This document shows positions 1-8,865 of a stretch of 64,000 nucleotides of DNA, one piece after another; the stretch's first letter is position 1, and each line of letters opens with the position of its first letter. The DNA is from Chitinophaga silvisoli. GTDB taxonomy: Bacteria; Bacteroidota; Bacteroidia; Chitinophagales; Chitinophagaceae. A program made the translations under genes and the position numbers. The stretch spans positions 1 through 64,000 of the forward strand of contig NZ_QTJV01000016.1 of the NCBI RefSeq assembly GCF_003412465.1, given 5' to 3'. Below the pieces are notes generated by a model. It was given only the letters and a program-made list of their open reading frames with translations. It had not been told where the DNA came from and did no database searches.

Positions 1-2
1 AA

Positions 3-32
3 CAACTGGAAGAAGAACTGAGGCAAAGATAA
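3..32 (+). other. possible 3' end of an upstream gene
   Basis: One frame reads QLEEELRQR and then a TAA at 30-32. The charged, coiled-coil-like residues could be the C-terminus of a gene entering from the left. With only nine codons visible this is weak. It matters because the neighbouring SDR gene loses homology between here and position 77, so this may be the foreign side of the junction. Confidence 0.25.
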
Positions 33-73
33 TGTCTCTGGTGACGGGTTCATAGATGCCGAGAACCGAATCA

Positions 74-502
74 TTACCCCAGTGGTGTATAAACCTTCCC
101 ACCCATTGAAGAGATGTTCACGATTCTACCTGATTGCTGCTTACGCATAGTTGGCAATATCAATTGTGTCAATCGTGCCATTCCAAAAAGGTTTACTTCA
201 AACTGCCTTCTTGCTTCGTCAAGTGATACGTCTTCCACAGCACCGTAAGAACCATAGCCGGCATTATTAATTAAAATATCTATCCTGCCTTCGTTGTTGA
301 GAATAGTAGCTACGGCTTCAACAATTGATTTATCATTGGTTAAGTCAAGCGCGACTACGCCCATTCCTTTTGCTTTCAGGTCATTCATTTCATCCGTTCG
401 TCTTGCCGCTCCATAAACTGTATAGCCTTGTCTATGTAATATGGTTGCTGTTGATTTTCCCATTCCTGAACTTGCTCCTGTGATTAATGCTACCTTTTTC
501 AT
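74..502 (-). pseudogene. 3'-truncated SDR family oxidoreductase
   Basis: The 142 residues match the first half of a classical short-chain dehydrogenase: TGASSGMG cofactor motif near residues 8-15, YGAARR, NNAG near 79-82 and the NISS strand near 130. The frame stops just where the catalytic YxxxK segment should follow. The intact paralogue at 18714-19514 continues with TWYHAGK at the equivalent point. The DNA below position 77 does not continue the homology in any frame, which indicates a deletion or rearrangement rather than a simple stop mutation. Without YxxxK and the C-terminal half the product should be inactive. Promoter box TAAATTTG lies at 541-548 on this strand. Confidence 0.8.
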
Positions 503-812
503 AAGTTTAAATTTTAAGTGTTTTTAAATTTTGTACACTACAAATTTAAATTTACTTACCAGGCTGAATTAACACAGTAAACGGGATGTATAACACAAAT
601 TACGGAATGGAAACAAATAGAAACAAATGCAACAAATTGCAAATTTGTAACCTGCTAAAATTGTAATAGGAGGAAAAGCGCATAAAGAGCTCTTCAATCC
701 AAAAGTTCTAAATTGTCCATCCTACCCGACACTTTAAGGTCGTTCTCTGCAATGAGGCGGCCTTTTTGTTTTTTTTGGTATCCCCTTGACAGCAAGCTAC
801 ATGTTGCACGCT
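503..812. other. AT-rich intergenic region with terminator-like hairpin
   Basis: This 310-base gap holds the SDR promoter (box 541-548, minus strand) and a plus-strand hairpin at 736-770 (AAGGTCG pairing with CGGCCTT through one G-U) followed by a T-rich tract. No plus-strand gene precedes the hairpin, so it may be left over from a lost gene. I see no coding signal in the rest. Confidence 0.5.
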
Positions 813-2072
813 TTACTTTTTTCGTATAAGTTCAACCACCTGTTCAATCCAATTGGAGTCGTCATTTAAAATAATGTCTGGCCTTATTCCATAATTCTCA
901 TATTGCAAAAGTTTTTCACTTCCTTTCATATCCGTTGGATATATCTCAAATTTTCCTCCCGGCAATTTTTCTCTGTTACCATAATTGCTTCCATATGTCA
1001 GCATTCCTTTTGTTGTTTGTCCAACAGTAGTGACATTTTTTAGCTTTTTCAACTTCAATGTTAGAATCTCAGCCTGGCTTAAGGTTCCGTTGTTTAATAA
1101 CACATATAAGTGCCCTTTTCTAACGAATTTTCGCAAAAGCACAAAATATTTCCCCGCTTCTTTCCCCGAGCCACCCTCATTGTTTCTTAAGTCCAAAACG
1201 AGATAGGGTGCTTTCAGTGATTCTTTTATGGAGTCATAAAACCTATGCGACTCCTGCATCGTAATATTACCTGCCTGGAACGTTTGTATCAACAAATATT
1301 CAATATCATGAGTGATATTTTTTAGTTCAAATTTAGCAGGGGTTTTAGGCAAGTTGACATAATCAACTTGATTCAGTTGTTTGGAATAAATGCTGTGGGA
1401 GTAGGATGCATAGAAGTAAGAGTTAACTAAAGATTGATGCTCGTATTTTTCATTGCCTTGAAAAATGAAGTTCTTAAACCGGGGATGTCCATATATTGCC
1501 TTATAAAGGTTTGGGCCATACGCGTAAAGATGAACAGCAATTTGTCCCCTCAGCCACCATTTAACGTCACTATCCAGTACAACCCCAAGATATTCTTTGT
1601 CGCTGCTTTTAAAAAGACCAATCGAGTAAAACTTGTCATAATGGTAAATCCCCTCTATTGAGTCAGTAGGTTTATGGCTTAATTCAGCCTTTAAGGAATC
1701 AATATTGACTTTGCAGGTGGGATAACTTAAAAACTCTTTTGCTGTTAAAAAACTGTCAATGCTCTCTTTTGTTTTGAAATTATTATAATTGGGGAGTTCA
1801 TAAAATCCCAGGTGATTGTCCCGAAGGGGAAATATAAGCTGCGCCAGATTGTAGAAATAACTGTAGCTATTTGAGTTGGCTATTGTATCAGCAACCAATC
1901 GATTATACAAAGCATTATAAAAAACCAGTTTTTCACCCTTGATTTGAGCCTTGTAGGATGGTGTCTTTTGAAGAATGGATTTTAATGCTGCCAGGTCCGT
2001 CAAATATTGATTTGTTTGGGCATCTGAAACAACTGTCAAAAGTAAAAAAGATAAGGTTAATACTATTCTCAT
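813..2072 (-). CDS. secreted S41-family peptidase-like protein
   Basis: This 419-residue protein starts with a signal peptide ending near SDAQ (about residue 19). The C-terminal half has the S41 tail-specific protease core: LVLDLRNNEGGSG near 287-299, then TLSQAE with the presumed nucleophile Ser332, then VGQTTKG and a closing YGIRPD segment. It is related to 53093-54508. S41 enzymes cleave peptides outside the cytoplasm; the substrate here is unknown. There is no clear PDZ domain. The gene is AT-rich like its neighbours to 4.2 kb and appears monocistronic. Confidence 0.8.
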   Translation of the reverse strand: MRIVLTLSFLLLTVVSDAQTNQYLTDLAALKSILQKTPSYKAQIKGEKLVFYNALYNRLVADTIANSNSYSYFYNLAQLIFPLRDNHLGFYELPNYNNFKTKESIDSFLTAKEFLSYPTCKVNIDSLKAELSHKPTDSIEGIYHYDKFYSIGLFKSSDKEYLGVVLDSDVKWWLRGQIAVHLYAYGPNLYKAIYGHPRFKNFIFQGNEKYEHQSLVNSYFYASYSHSIYSKQLNQVDYVNLPKTPAKFELKNITHDIEYLLIQTFQAGNITMQESHRFYDSIKESLKAPYLVLDLRNNEGGSGKEAGKYFVLLRKFVRKGHLYVLLNNGTLSQAEILTLKLKKLKNVTTVGQTTKGMLTYGSNYGNREKLPGGKFEIYPTDMKGSEKLLQYENYGIRPDIILNDDSNWIEQVVELIRKK

Positions 2073-2350
2073 ACCGTTTTAGAAGAAATATTTAGTATAT
2101 GTGGGAATTAAAATTATTATAAAAAATACAATATTTTTATTACCATAAAGAATATATTCCGGCTTCATTTTACCTGATCCAGATAACTATGCCTCCCGCA
2201 ATAAAAGTCCTGGTTAAAATAAAGTTGATGCCGGGAACAGGTTGGGTATTCCATTCCCTTAATTTAATCAGGCCGCCCCTGCCATCGGTTTGATTTTTTT
2301 TGTTATTATTATACTTTGTAATTCAGTCCTATAATTTATAAACAGAAATC

Positions 2351-2932
2351 GTGTCGGTAGAGAATCTTATAACATATTTTCACAATTACGTTCCGCTAAA
2401 TAGCAAGGAGAAGGAAGACTTACGAACTCGCGTGATCGTTAAAAAAATCAAGCGCCGGCAATTTATTCTCCAGGAGCATGATGTTTGCAGGCACTATTCC
2501 TTTGTAGTATCTGGTTGTACTAAAATGTATAGCATCGATAAAAACGGAGCCGAACATAATATTCAATTTGCTGCTGAAAACGAATGGATAATGGACATTG
2601 GCAGTTTTCATTCCGAAAGAAAAAGCCTCCTTAATATAGAAGCTATTGAACCATCCGTAATTTTACAAATTGATAAACCAACCCTCATTCATCTGTATCA
2701 AAATCACCCAAAGTTCTGTAGGATTTTTAGGGTTATCATTGAAAATAAATTCATAGAACTTCAAAACAGGCTGTTACAAAACATTAGCTCCAATGCCGAA
2801 GAACGATACCTCTCATTTTTAGAACAATATCCTCATCTCTCCAACAGGTTGCCTAATACCCAGGTAGCATCTTATCTTGGTATTACACCTGAGTTCCTGA
2901 GTGTTGTAAGAAAGAATATCGCCCAAAAGTAG
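2351..2932 (+). CDS. Crp/Fnr family transcriptional regulator
   Basis: A 193-residue regulator with an N-terminal cyclic-nucleotide-binding-type beta barrel (about 25-115) and a C-terminal helix-turn-helix (about 150-193; YLGITPEFLSVVRKN). This is one of six small paralogues in the window. Its recognition helix (PEFLSVVRKN) differs from the SSLSRIRR type of most others, so it may read another site. It starts with GTG at 2351; there is no in-frame ATG before the conserved domain. The next gene, a nitroreductase 100 bp downstream on the same strand, is a likely target or operon partner. Confidence 0.88.
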   Translation: MSVENLITYFHNYVPLNSKEKEDLRTRVIVKKIKRRQFILQEHDVCRHYSFVVSGCTKMYSIDKNGAEHNIQFAAENEWIMDIGSFHSERKSLLNIEAIEPSVILQIDKPTLIHLYQNHPKFCRIFRVIIENKFIELQNRLLQNISSNAEERYLSFLEQYPHLSNRLPNTQVASYLGITPEFLSVVRKNIAQK

Positions 2933-2982
2933 TCTACCCTTAAACTATCTTAAGCCTATTTCTTAAATTATCTTATTGGCTG

Positions 2983-3007
2983 TTGGCCTCCCTTATGGCC
3001 AAATTTG
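2983..3007 (+). promoter_or_regulatory. inverted repeat overlapping nitroreductase promoter
   Basis: TTGGCC (2983-2988) and GGCCAA (2997-3002) form a perfect inverted repeat with an 8-bp gap. It overlaps CAAATTTG (3000-3007), a -7-like box 24 bp before the ATG at 3032. A regulator bound here would overlap the polymerase site. The regulator is unknown; the Crp protein just upstream is one candidate. Confidence 0.4.
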
Positions 3008-3031
3008 CATTATCATTTAATACAAAAGATA

Positions 3032-3673
3032 ATGTCAATGTCAATATTAATAAGTAAGCTCAATTGGCGGTATGCCACCAAACGAATGACCGGGGAGAAA
3101 GTTCCGGATCAGAAAATTGAATCAATTTTAGAAGCTATCCGTCTTTCCGCATCTTCTGCAGGGTTACAGCCATATACCATTTATGTAATCAGCAATGCAG
3201 CATTGAAAAAGGAAATTTATGAAAAGGCTTGTCATCAACTGCAGGTTATTGAATCTTCACATTTATTGGTTTTTGCCAGTAAAACTAACATTACCGATCA
3301 ATACATCAGGGAAATTGTAGCCAATACCGCGGGTATTAGAAATATTCCTGTAGAAACATTAGATGGGTATTTCAATATGGTTAAAGGATATAATGATACA
3401 CTGACCCATGAACAACGTGCCAATGGTGCCGCCCGGCAGACTTATATCGCTTTGGGAACGGCCTTGATTGCATCTGCCTTCGAAGAAGTAGACGCTTCAC
3501 CCATGGAAGGCTTTAATCCTCTTATGGTAGATGAAATTTTAGGGTTAAAAGAAAAAGAACTGCAAAGCGTAGTATTATTGGCCTTGGGTTATCGCAACAA
3601 AGAAGCAGATCTTCTGACCAATGCAAAAAAAGCAAGAAAAACAAGAGACCAGTTGTATGTTGAAATAAAATAG
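3032..3673 (+). CDS. nitroreductase family NAD(P)H-dependent oxidoreductase
   Basis: 213 residues of the NfsB/nitroreductase fold, an FMN enzyme that reduces nitro or quinone compounds with NAD(P)H. Recognisable parts: WRYATKRMTGE near the N-terminus (FMN phosphate contact), RLSASSAGLQPY near 40-50, the ARQTYIALG helix near 140, and a C-terminal ALGYRN segment. I chose ATG 3032 (a second ATG is at 3038); the reading frame also extends upstream to a TTG at 3005, but that falls inside the -7 box. The ester-cyclase-like gene follows after 6 bp and is probably co-transcribed. Confidence 0.87.
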   Translation: MSMSILISKLNWRYATKRMTGEKVPDQKIESILEAIRLSASSAGLQPYTIYVISNAALKKEIYEKACHQLQVIESSHLLVFASKTNITDQYIREIVANTAGIRNIPVETLDGYFNMVKGYNDTLTHEQRANGAARQTYIALGTALIASAFEEVDASPMEGFNPLMVDEILGLKEKELQSVVLLALGYRNKEADLLTNAKKARKTRDQLYVEIK

Positions 3674-3679
3674 CTTCAT

Positions 3680-4174
3680 ATGCAAAAGTCAATGGTATTA
3701 CTGTTATTATTCCTCTCCACAGGCTATAAAATAACACAGGCACAAAATTTAAAAACTAAAGAAGGTAATAAGATGGAAGTAGAACAAAATAAAAAAGTGG
3801 TGATCAAATTCAATAAAGAATTTTTCGAATCGGGCAATACAGCAATTACAAAGGAGTTGTTGGCGGATACATTTGTAAACCATACTGCTCCGCCTAACGC
3901 TCCTACAGATGCAAGTGTAATGATCCAATTCATTACCGGTTTTCATAAGGCATTTTCAAATATTTCCGTGCAAATTCACGAAGTATTAGGCGAAGAAAAT
4001 AAAGTATCACTAAGAAAAACTATTACTGCAACACATACCGGGGAGTTTATGGGAAAAGCTCCCACAGGGAAAAAAGTGGAAATGAATGTAATTGAAATAG
4101 ATATTTTAAAAGACGGAAAGATAACAGATCATTGGAGCCGGAACGATTTTATGCAGGTAGTTCAAACGCTTTAG
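3680..4174 (+). CDS. secreted SnoaL-like ester cyclase family protein
   Basis: 164 residues: a signal-like hydrophobic start (cleavage near TQAQ, about residue 22) followed by a SnoaL-type alpha+beta barrel. Family marks are LADTFVNHTAPPNAP near 60, GFHKAFSNISVQIHEV near 88, and the end segment KDGKITDHWSRND. Relatives are often annotated as ester cyclase but many have no proven activity. It follows the nitroreductase by 6 bp. A second ATG at residue 31 (MEVEQNKK) could give a cytoplasmic form without the signal. Confidence 0.75.
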   Translation: MQKSMVLLLLFLSTGYKITQAQNLKTKEGNKMEVEQNKKVVIKFNKEFFESGNTAITKELLADTFVNHTAPPNAPTDASVMIQFITGFHKAFSNISVQIHEVLGEENKVSLRKTITATHTGEFMGKAPTGKKVEMNVIEIDILKDGKITDHWSRNDFMQVVQTL

Positions 4175-4544
4175 AGCCTGATAAAAAATAATTGTAAATT
4201 TGTTAAACAAAAGAAAATGGCATAGAAATTTTCCAAATAATTAAAGATAAAAATGGGCATGTTTCGGGACGGCAAGCGTCAACTTTTCCAGGTCCATGCA
4301 AGCGTCCATTTTTCATTTAATAGTTAAAAAAGACGAAGGAGTTTATGAAGAATAATCCGGTGCCTGTGGAGTTGTTGAAACAAAGTTGACTGGAATAACT
4401 TGCGGGTTGTACAATCCTGCTATCGAAAATAAGATAGTGAGCTGCATTTATCATGTATCTCTCTTTTTTACTCCAGCCCAGGTCCGGATGCCAGGCATCC
4501 TAAAATCAGGACTCTAAAGCCCAGCGTTGAACATATCCTTATTT
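4175..4544. other. intergenic region with degenerate promoter-leader copy
   Basis: This 370-base gap contains repeat copy 1 (4189-4241) and no supported gene. The rest is unassigned. AT content falls at about this point going right. Confidence 0.5.
4189..4241 (+). repeat. promoter-leader repeat, copy 1
   Basis: About 55 bp roughly 80% identical to 7223-7277. It begins with a perfect -7 box TAAATTTG (4195-4202), then an A-rich leader and ATG GCA TAG. In copy 2 the same stretch reads MAYKFSQII, so this copy looks like the decayed start of the same small gene. Confidence 0.6.
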
Positions 4545-6020
4545 ATGAGCGTACAGTTATTACCATACAGTAATTTAATTGAAATCAATAGGCAATCCGC
4601 CGTTCCCATTTTTAAGCAGGTAGCGGAAGGTATTGTCTTTCTCATAAGAAATGGGAAATTAAAACCAGGATATCAATTGCCCGCTAGTCGGGACATGGCA
4701 TCAATGCTGAAAATTAACCGTACAACGGTAGTATCGGCTTATGAAGAACTCCAGGTTGAAGGATGGATCAACGTGATAGAACGAAAGGGAAACTTTGTTG
4801 CCCAACAACTCCCGCTGATACAGCCCAGGCCCTTCGGCCCTTTGCCAACTAATGAGCCCAACCAGCAGCAAAATCCAAATTTCTACAAGCAAGTGGCTGC
4901 GGGGCCGGTTTCCAAAAAAACATTGAGCCCTCATCACCTGATGATTAATGACGGTTACCCGGATGCGAGGGTAGCACCCCTGGACTCGATTTTTGACCGA
5001 TACAGGTTCTTATCTAAAAGAGTTCACCTCCATAGTAGGTTATTGAATGACAGTGCTGCCGGAAGTATGTCTTTGAGAACCGAATTAGCCCTTTTCCTTG
5101 CTAAAACCAGGGCACTCAATATTGAATCCAGGCATGTGCTGATCACCCATGGGGCACAACTGGCAATCTTTATAGCGGCAAGCTTAATCCTGCGGCCCGG
5201 GAGCACGGTCGTCGTCGGTGATTTAAACTACCCTCTTGCCAATAAGCTTTTTGAACAAATGGGGGCGAAACTGATCAGGGTTAAAGTTGATGAAAATGGG
5301 ATTGACGTTGACGAAATTGAGAACATCTGCAAAAAGTCACCACCTGATCTTCTATACATTATTCCCCACCACCACCACCCCACAACCGTCACCCTAAGTA
5401 AAGAAAGAAGGATAAAACTTTTGAATATCATTCGACAGTACCGTCTTCCGGTTATCGAGGACGATTATGATTATGACTTTCATTATGAAAATTCTCCAAT
5501 ACTACCTTTAGCCAGCGCAGACCATAACGGTTATGTGATCTATATTGGTTCTATCTCGAAGACATTAGCACCAACGGTCAGGTTGGGTTACCTGGTTGCA
5601 GGGGATGATTTCATATGGCAGGCTTCCATGTTCAAACAAATGGTAGAAATCCGCGGTGACTTGTTATTTGAAGAATCTATAGCCCATCTTTTTAATACCG
5701 GAGAGATGCAAAGACATTTACGAAAATCGGTAAAGTTGTATAAAGAACGGCGGGATATTTTCTGCGACATGCTTAATGCCGGTATGGGAGACCTCATTCA
5801 TTTTAATACGCCGAATGGCGGCATGGCTGTCTGGGCCACGTTCCCCCCGGGGTATTCGATACCTGATCTTGCCAAACGGTTAGCAGGAAAAGGTATCTTC
5901 ATGAATGATGGTAGCCTGTACAGATATAAAGATGACATCAATGGAATAAGACTCGGATTCGCCTCGCTGAATACAGAAGAAATGCAAAAATTTATCGGGG
6001 TACTTAAGGACTGCAGGTGA
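4545..6020 (+). CDS. MocR-type PLP-dependent regulator (GntR-aminotransferase fusion)
   Basis: 491 residues in two domains. The first is a GntR winged helix (about 10-80) with GYQLPASRDMASML and RTTVVSAYEEL. The second is a fold-type I aminotransferase domain (about 130-491) with DDYDYDFHYE and the PLP lysine in SISKTLAPTVR. MocR proteins use PLP or its adducts as effectors and often control pyridoxal or amine metabolism. An in-frame TTG at 4527 exists, but ATG 4545 sits at the usual distance from the GntR domain. The gene converges on the NmrA-like reductase, its possible target. A run of four His (IIPHHHH) is slightly unusual. Confidence 0.87.
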   Translation: MSVQLLPYSNLIEINRQSAVPIFKQVAEGIVFLIRNGKLKPGYQLPASRDMASMLKINRTTVVSAYEELQVEGWINVIERKGNFVAQQLPLIQPRPFGPLPTNEPNQQQNPNFYKQVAAGPVSKKTLSPHHLMINDGYPDARVAPLDSIFDRYRFLSKRVHLHSRLLNDSAAGSMSLRTELALFLAKTRALNIESRHVLITHGAQLAIFIAASLILRPGSTVVVGDLNYPLANKLFEQMGAKLIRVKVDENGIDVDEIENICKKSPPDLLYIIPHHHHPTTVTLSKERRIKLLNIIRQYRLPVIEDDYDYDFHYENSPILPLASADHNGYVIYIGSISKTLAPTVRLGYLVAGDDFIWQASMFKQMVEIRGDLLFEESIAHLFNTGEMQRHLRKSVKLYKERRDIFCDMLNAGMGDLIHFNTPNGGMAVWATFPPGYSIPDLAKRLAGKGIFMNDGSLYRYKDDINGIRLGFASLNTEEMQKFIGVLKDCR

Positions 6021-6098
6021 GTAAGGCCTCCGTCAAAGATATATGGCAGCGGCACCAAAACTATCCAGCTGCCATATACTGGCCGCAACCTGAAAATT

Positions 6099-6842
6099 TT
6101 ATGATGACTTTTTCCAATCGTCAAATCTTATTTCCCCCGGGAAAAAATCTCCGGCAGGCACCAACAACGATCTTGGTATCTCGAAGAACATATATTTATT
6201 GTCCTCGTTGGCTACTACCTCCTTTTCTTCACGCTTTTCGTCCAGGTATTTTTTCACAAATTCATTCATCGGGCCACGATCAGGACCGGCTATCTCAACG
6301 ATTCCATTTTTCGGTTCCTCCAGGGCAAACTTAACAACGTAGTTGACCACATCTGTAACGGCGATCGGTTGATAGTCGACGGTTGAAACGTGTACCTCCC
6401 TGCCCTCACCCTGAACAGCGATTATCGTCGAAATATGCTCGTGAAATTGTGTCGAACGAATGATTGTATAAGGAATGCCAGATGTTGCAATCGAATCTTC
6501 CTGTAGCTTCTTGGCCTGCAAATAACCTATATGTTGAGCAAGGGGAACGCCAACAATAGAAAGTATAAGGTGATGTTTAACATTGGCAACTTTCTCCGCT
6601 GCAACCAGGTTTTTGCCCGCGGTACTGAAAAAGTGTAAAGCCGTTTCGCCATCCGGCGATTTGGAGTTGGACAGATCTATCACAATGTCTGTTCCCTCCA
6701 GTGCTTCTTCGAGCCCCTTCCCTGTCAGGATATCAACACCCCTGCCTGGTGATCCAACAATTACCTTGTGACCAGCACCCTCCAATTTTTTACATACATC
6801 TTTCCCAATGAGGCCGGTACCTCCGATTACTAAAACTTTCAT
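6099..6842 (-). CDS. NmrA-like NAD(P)-binding atypical SDR
   Basis: 247 residues. The Rossmann motif GGTGLIG (residues 7-13) opens the protein. A YLQAKKLQE segment near 148 corresponds to the YxxxK helix, and IIRSTQFHEH near 167 and IEIAGPDRG-like residues further on are typical of NmrA/HSCARG-type reductases, which act as redox sensors or small-molecule reductases. The end FDDWKK is family-typical. The gene ends 78 bp from the convergent MocR gene. The substrate cannot be read from the sequence. Confidence 0.82.
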   Translation of the reverse strand: MKVLVIGGTGLIGKDVCKKLEGAGHKVIVGSPGRGVDILTGKGLEEALEGTDIVIDLSNSKSPDGETALHFFSTAGKNLVAAEKVANVKHHLILSIVGVPLAQHIGYLQAKKLQEDSIATSGIPYTIIRSTQFHEHISTIIAVQGEGREVHVSTVDYQPIAVTDVVNYVVKFALEEPKNGIVEIAGPDRGPMNEFVKKYLDEKREEKEVVANEDNKYMFFEIPRSLLVPAGDFFPGEIRFDDWKKSS

Positions 6843-7331
6843 GATTGGACTATTTTTAAAAATACTGAAATATATACCCTTATCAATCTGAATTGCCAGC
6901 TTTTAAAACTTGTAGGGACATCTGTGCATGCTACATAAGCCGGCTGTATAACATCCCATCGTCCGAACTGGATTTAATTCTTAACAAAGAAATAGATTAA
7001 TTAAAATTACCTGGCCATCCAGCATTCATTTTTATGGCAGTCCAGACTCCCGGGTGAAGAAGCATATCTCAGAGCTAGAGTATAGAACCCAGGCATCCCC
7101 ATTTATCAGATGCTTAATCTTTCGAATTAAAGACTGGTGTAATCCCTGAATCACTTTGTCAATTAAGATGTATATAAATACTGATCGAAGTAAGGTATAT
7201 TATAGTACGAACCTGTAAGAAGTAGTTGTAAATTTGCTTAACAAGAGAAAATGGCTTATAAATTTTCACAAATAATCACAATAGTAAATTCCTTTTTTTC
7301 TACTTTTATTCCGCCTCCTAAATAATCCATC
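6843..7331. other. intergenic region, no supported gene
   Basis: This 489-base gap contains repeat copy 2 (7223-7277) and a likely DinB promoter box TACTTTTA at 7301-7308. I find no coding frame with codon bias and no strong hairpin in 6900-7200. Confidence 0.5.
7223..7277 (+). repeat. promoter-leader repeat, copy 2
   Basis: Counterpart of 4189-4241, with the same perfect -7 box TAAATTTG (7229-7236). An ATG at 7251 opens a 24-codon frame (MAYKFSQIIT then a hydrophobic stretch) ending at 7325, just before the DinB gene. This could be a short leader ORF or the start of a lost gene. Confidence 0.55.
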
Positions 7332-7844
7332 ATGCAATCACCCATCCTCGACCAGTTCAATACCACCATCACCACCTGGATAAACTTCCTCCCCCATTAC
7401 ACCTTAGCTCAACTCCACCACTACCCACGCCCCGGCTCCTGGTCTTTAGGCCAGGTATACACTCATATCATAGACGATACCCGCTACCAGGTACAACAAA
7501 TGAAAGCCGCCTTGTCAACACGAGAAAACGCCGACGAAACAATGCACCCGAACGCTAAAATAATGTTCGAAAATAATAGCTTTCCTGATCTATTAATCGA
7601 AGGTCCCGCTACCAACCAAATCATCCCCCAGCCCACCAGCAAACAGGAACTCATGCAGGCATTACTACAAATTCAAAATGAAGTCAACCAAGCCTGGCAA
7701 TCAATAGATCCATCCACAGCCACCGGCAAATCATTACATCCCGGTTTACACTACTTCAGCGCCCTGGAATGGTTGCAGTTTATGGAAATGCATATGCGCC
7801 ATCACTTCAGACAAAAGCAGCGCATCGATAATAATGGCCGCTAA
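7332..7844 (+). CDS. DinB family protein
   Basis: 170 residues with the DinB four-helix pattern. His residues that could bind metal are in GQVYTHIIDD (near residue 45) and in EMHMRHHFRQKQRI near the C-terminus. DinB-superfamily proteins are metal-dependent bundles, some of which are thiol transferases (bacillithiol or mycothiol S-transferase-like); the biological role here is unknown. It is one of three DinB-type genes in the window, with 38639 and 39194. Confidence 0.82.
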   Translation: MQSPILDQFNTTITTWINFLPHYTLAQLHHYPRPGSWSLGQVYTHIIDDTRYQVQQMKAALSTRENADETMHPNAKIMFENNSFPDLLIEGPATNQIIPQPTSKQELMQALLQIQNEVNQAWQSIDPSTATGKSLHPGLHYFSALEWLQFMEMHMRHHFRQKQRIDNNGR

Positions 7845-7926
7845 AACCCAAATGCCCTTCCAATATCGCACACTGTGTGCCCTTCCCACTATACGGAGGA
7901 CCGGTTATTATTAAAACTTCCATTGT

Positions 7927-8331
7927 TTATTGAATTAAATCTCTCTCTTTCAAATAATCAAATATCTGTTTATCCACTTCCGAAATCTTATCCTTGTCAC
8001 TATGATCCAGCCATCTCACTTCTTCAATCTCCGCTGCTGCCTGCAGCTCTCCTGTATACGCAGCCATGTAACAAGTCATCTTCACCATCACCCCTTCCGG
8101 ATGCCCATGAGCCGCTGCCTCAAATACCCCCACAAATGCCAGCGATGCCGGATGCAACGCTACACTCAACTCCTCCCTAATCTCCCTGCACAAAGCCTGC
8201 GCATCTGTCTCCCCCGCCTCTCTTTTCCCGCCGGGCAGATAATACTTATCCTTACCAATACTCCTCGTAGACAGAATACGCTGATTCCTGATTTCAATCC
8301 ACGCGAGTTTATCAATTACATGCATACACAT
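7927..8331 (-). CDS. NUDIX hydrolase
   Basis: 134 residues with a near-complete Nudix box at 35-57: G35, E41, then R49-E50-I51-R52-E53-E54. The glycine near the end of the consensus is replaced by Ser56. Nudix enzymes hydrolyse nucleoside diphosphates linked to another group; length and box fit a MutT/ADP-ribose-type housecleaning enzyme. The start lies 6 bp after the stop of the upstream lipoprotein gene, so the two are probably one operon. Confidence 0.9.
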   Translation of the reverse strand: MCMHVIDKLAWIEIRNQRILSTRSIGKDKYYLPGGKREAGETDAQALCREIREELSVALHPASLAFVGVFEAAAHGHPEGVMVKMTCYMAAYTGELQAAAEIEEVRWLDHSDKDKISEVDKQIFDYLKERDLIQ

Positions 8332-8337
8332 TTCATT

Positions 8338-8826
8338 TTATTCAGGCAATTTCACCTGCTTCAATTGCCCCTCTTTTATAAACAAGGTATCCGCCTCTTT
8401 CGCAGACCACACCTTTCCTGAAAATGTTGCATCAAAGTCAGCATTTCCTACACGTGTCACCCTTAGTACCACTGTAGACCCTGAGCCCGGTGCAATATCA
8501 TCGTTCAACGTCTCCGTACCATGATCTCCATAAGGACCATAATACCTGAAATAAGGTAGCTTTATTTGCTGTCCTGCTGACAATACCGGTTCATCATTAT
8601 AAGAAATGCCACGAAACGCATATCCAAGCGTAATCACGTAACTTTTTTTACCCGTAGCATTGTAAGTTACAATCGCATTTTTACTGCTATCACTATACCT
8701 GATAGTATCTTTGTTAGAAATAAAGAAAGCGGTGGTCTGGGAATAACCTGTATTGACAGGATCGTCTTTTTTACAGGCAACAAAAACTATAAGAAGAAAG
8801 GTACAGCGGGTTAATATCTTTTTCAT
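8338..8826 (-). CDS. hypothetical lipoprotein
   Basis: 162 residues with a lipoprotein signal: Lys-rich start, hydrophobic core, then VFVAC with Cys18 as the lipidated residue, followed by KKDDP, a pattern usual for exported Bacteroidota lipoproteins. The remainder is beta-rich and matches no family I recognise. It is followed by the NUDIX gene after 6 bp. Confidence 0.75.
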   Translation of the reverse strand: MKKILTRCTFLLIVFVACKKDDPVNTGYSQTTAFFISNKDTIRYSDSSKNAIVTYNATGKKSYVITLGYAFRGISYNDEPVLSAGQQIKLPYFRYYGPYGDHGTETLNDDIAPGSGSTVVLRVTRVGNADFDATFSGKVWSAKEADTLFIKEGQLKQVKLPE

Positions 8827-8865
8827 GTTATGATGTTCTATTAGGATACGAATATTTACAACAAC

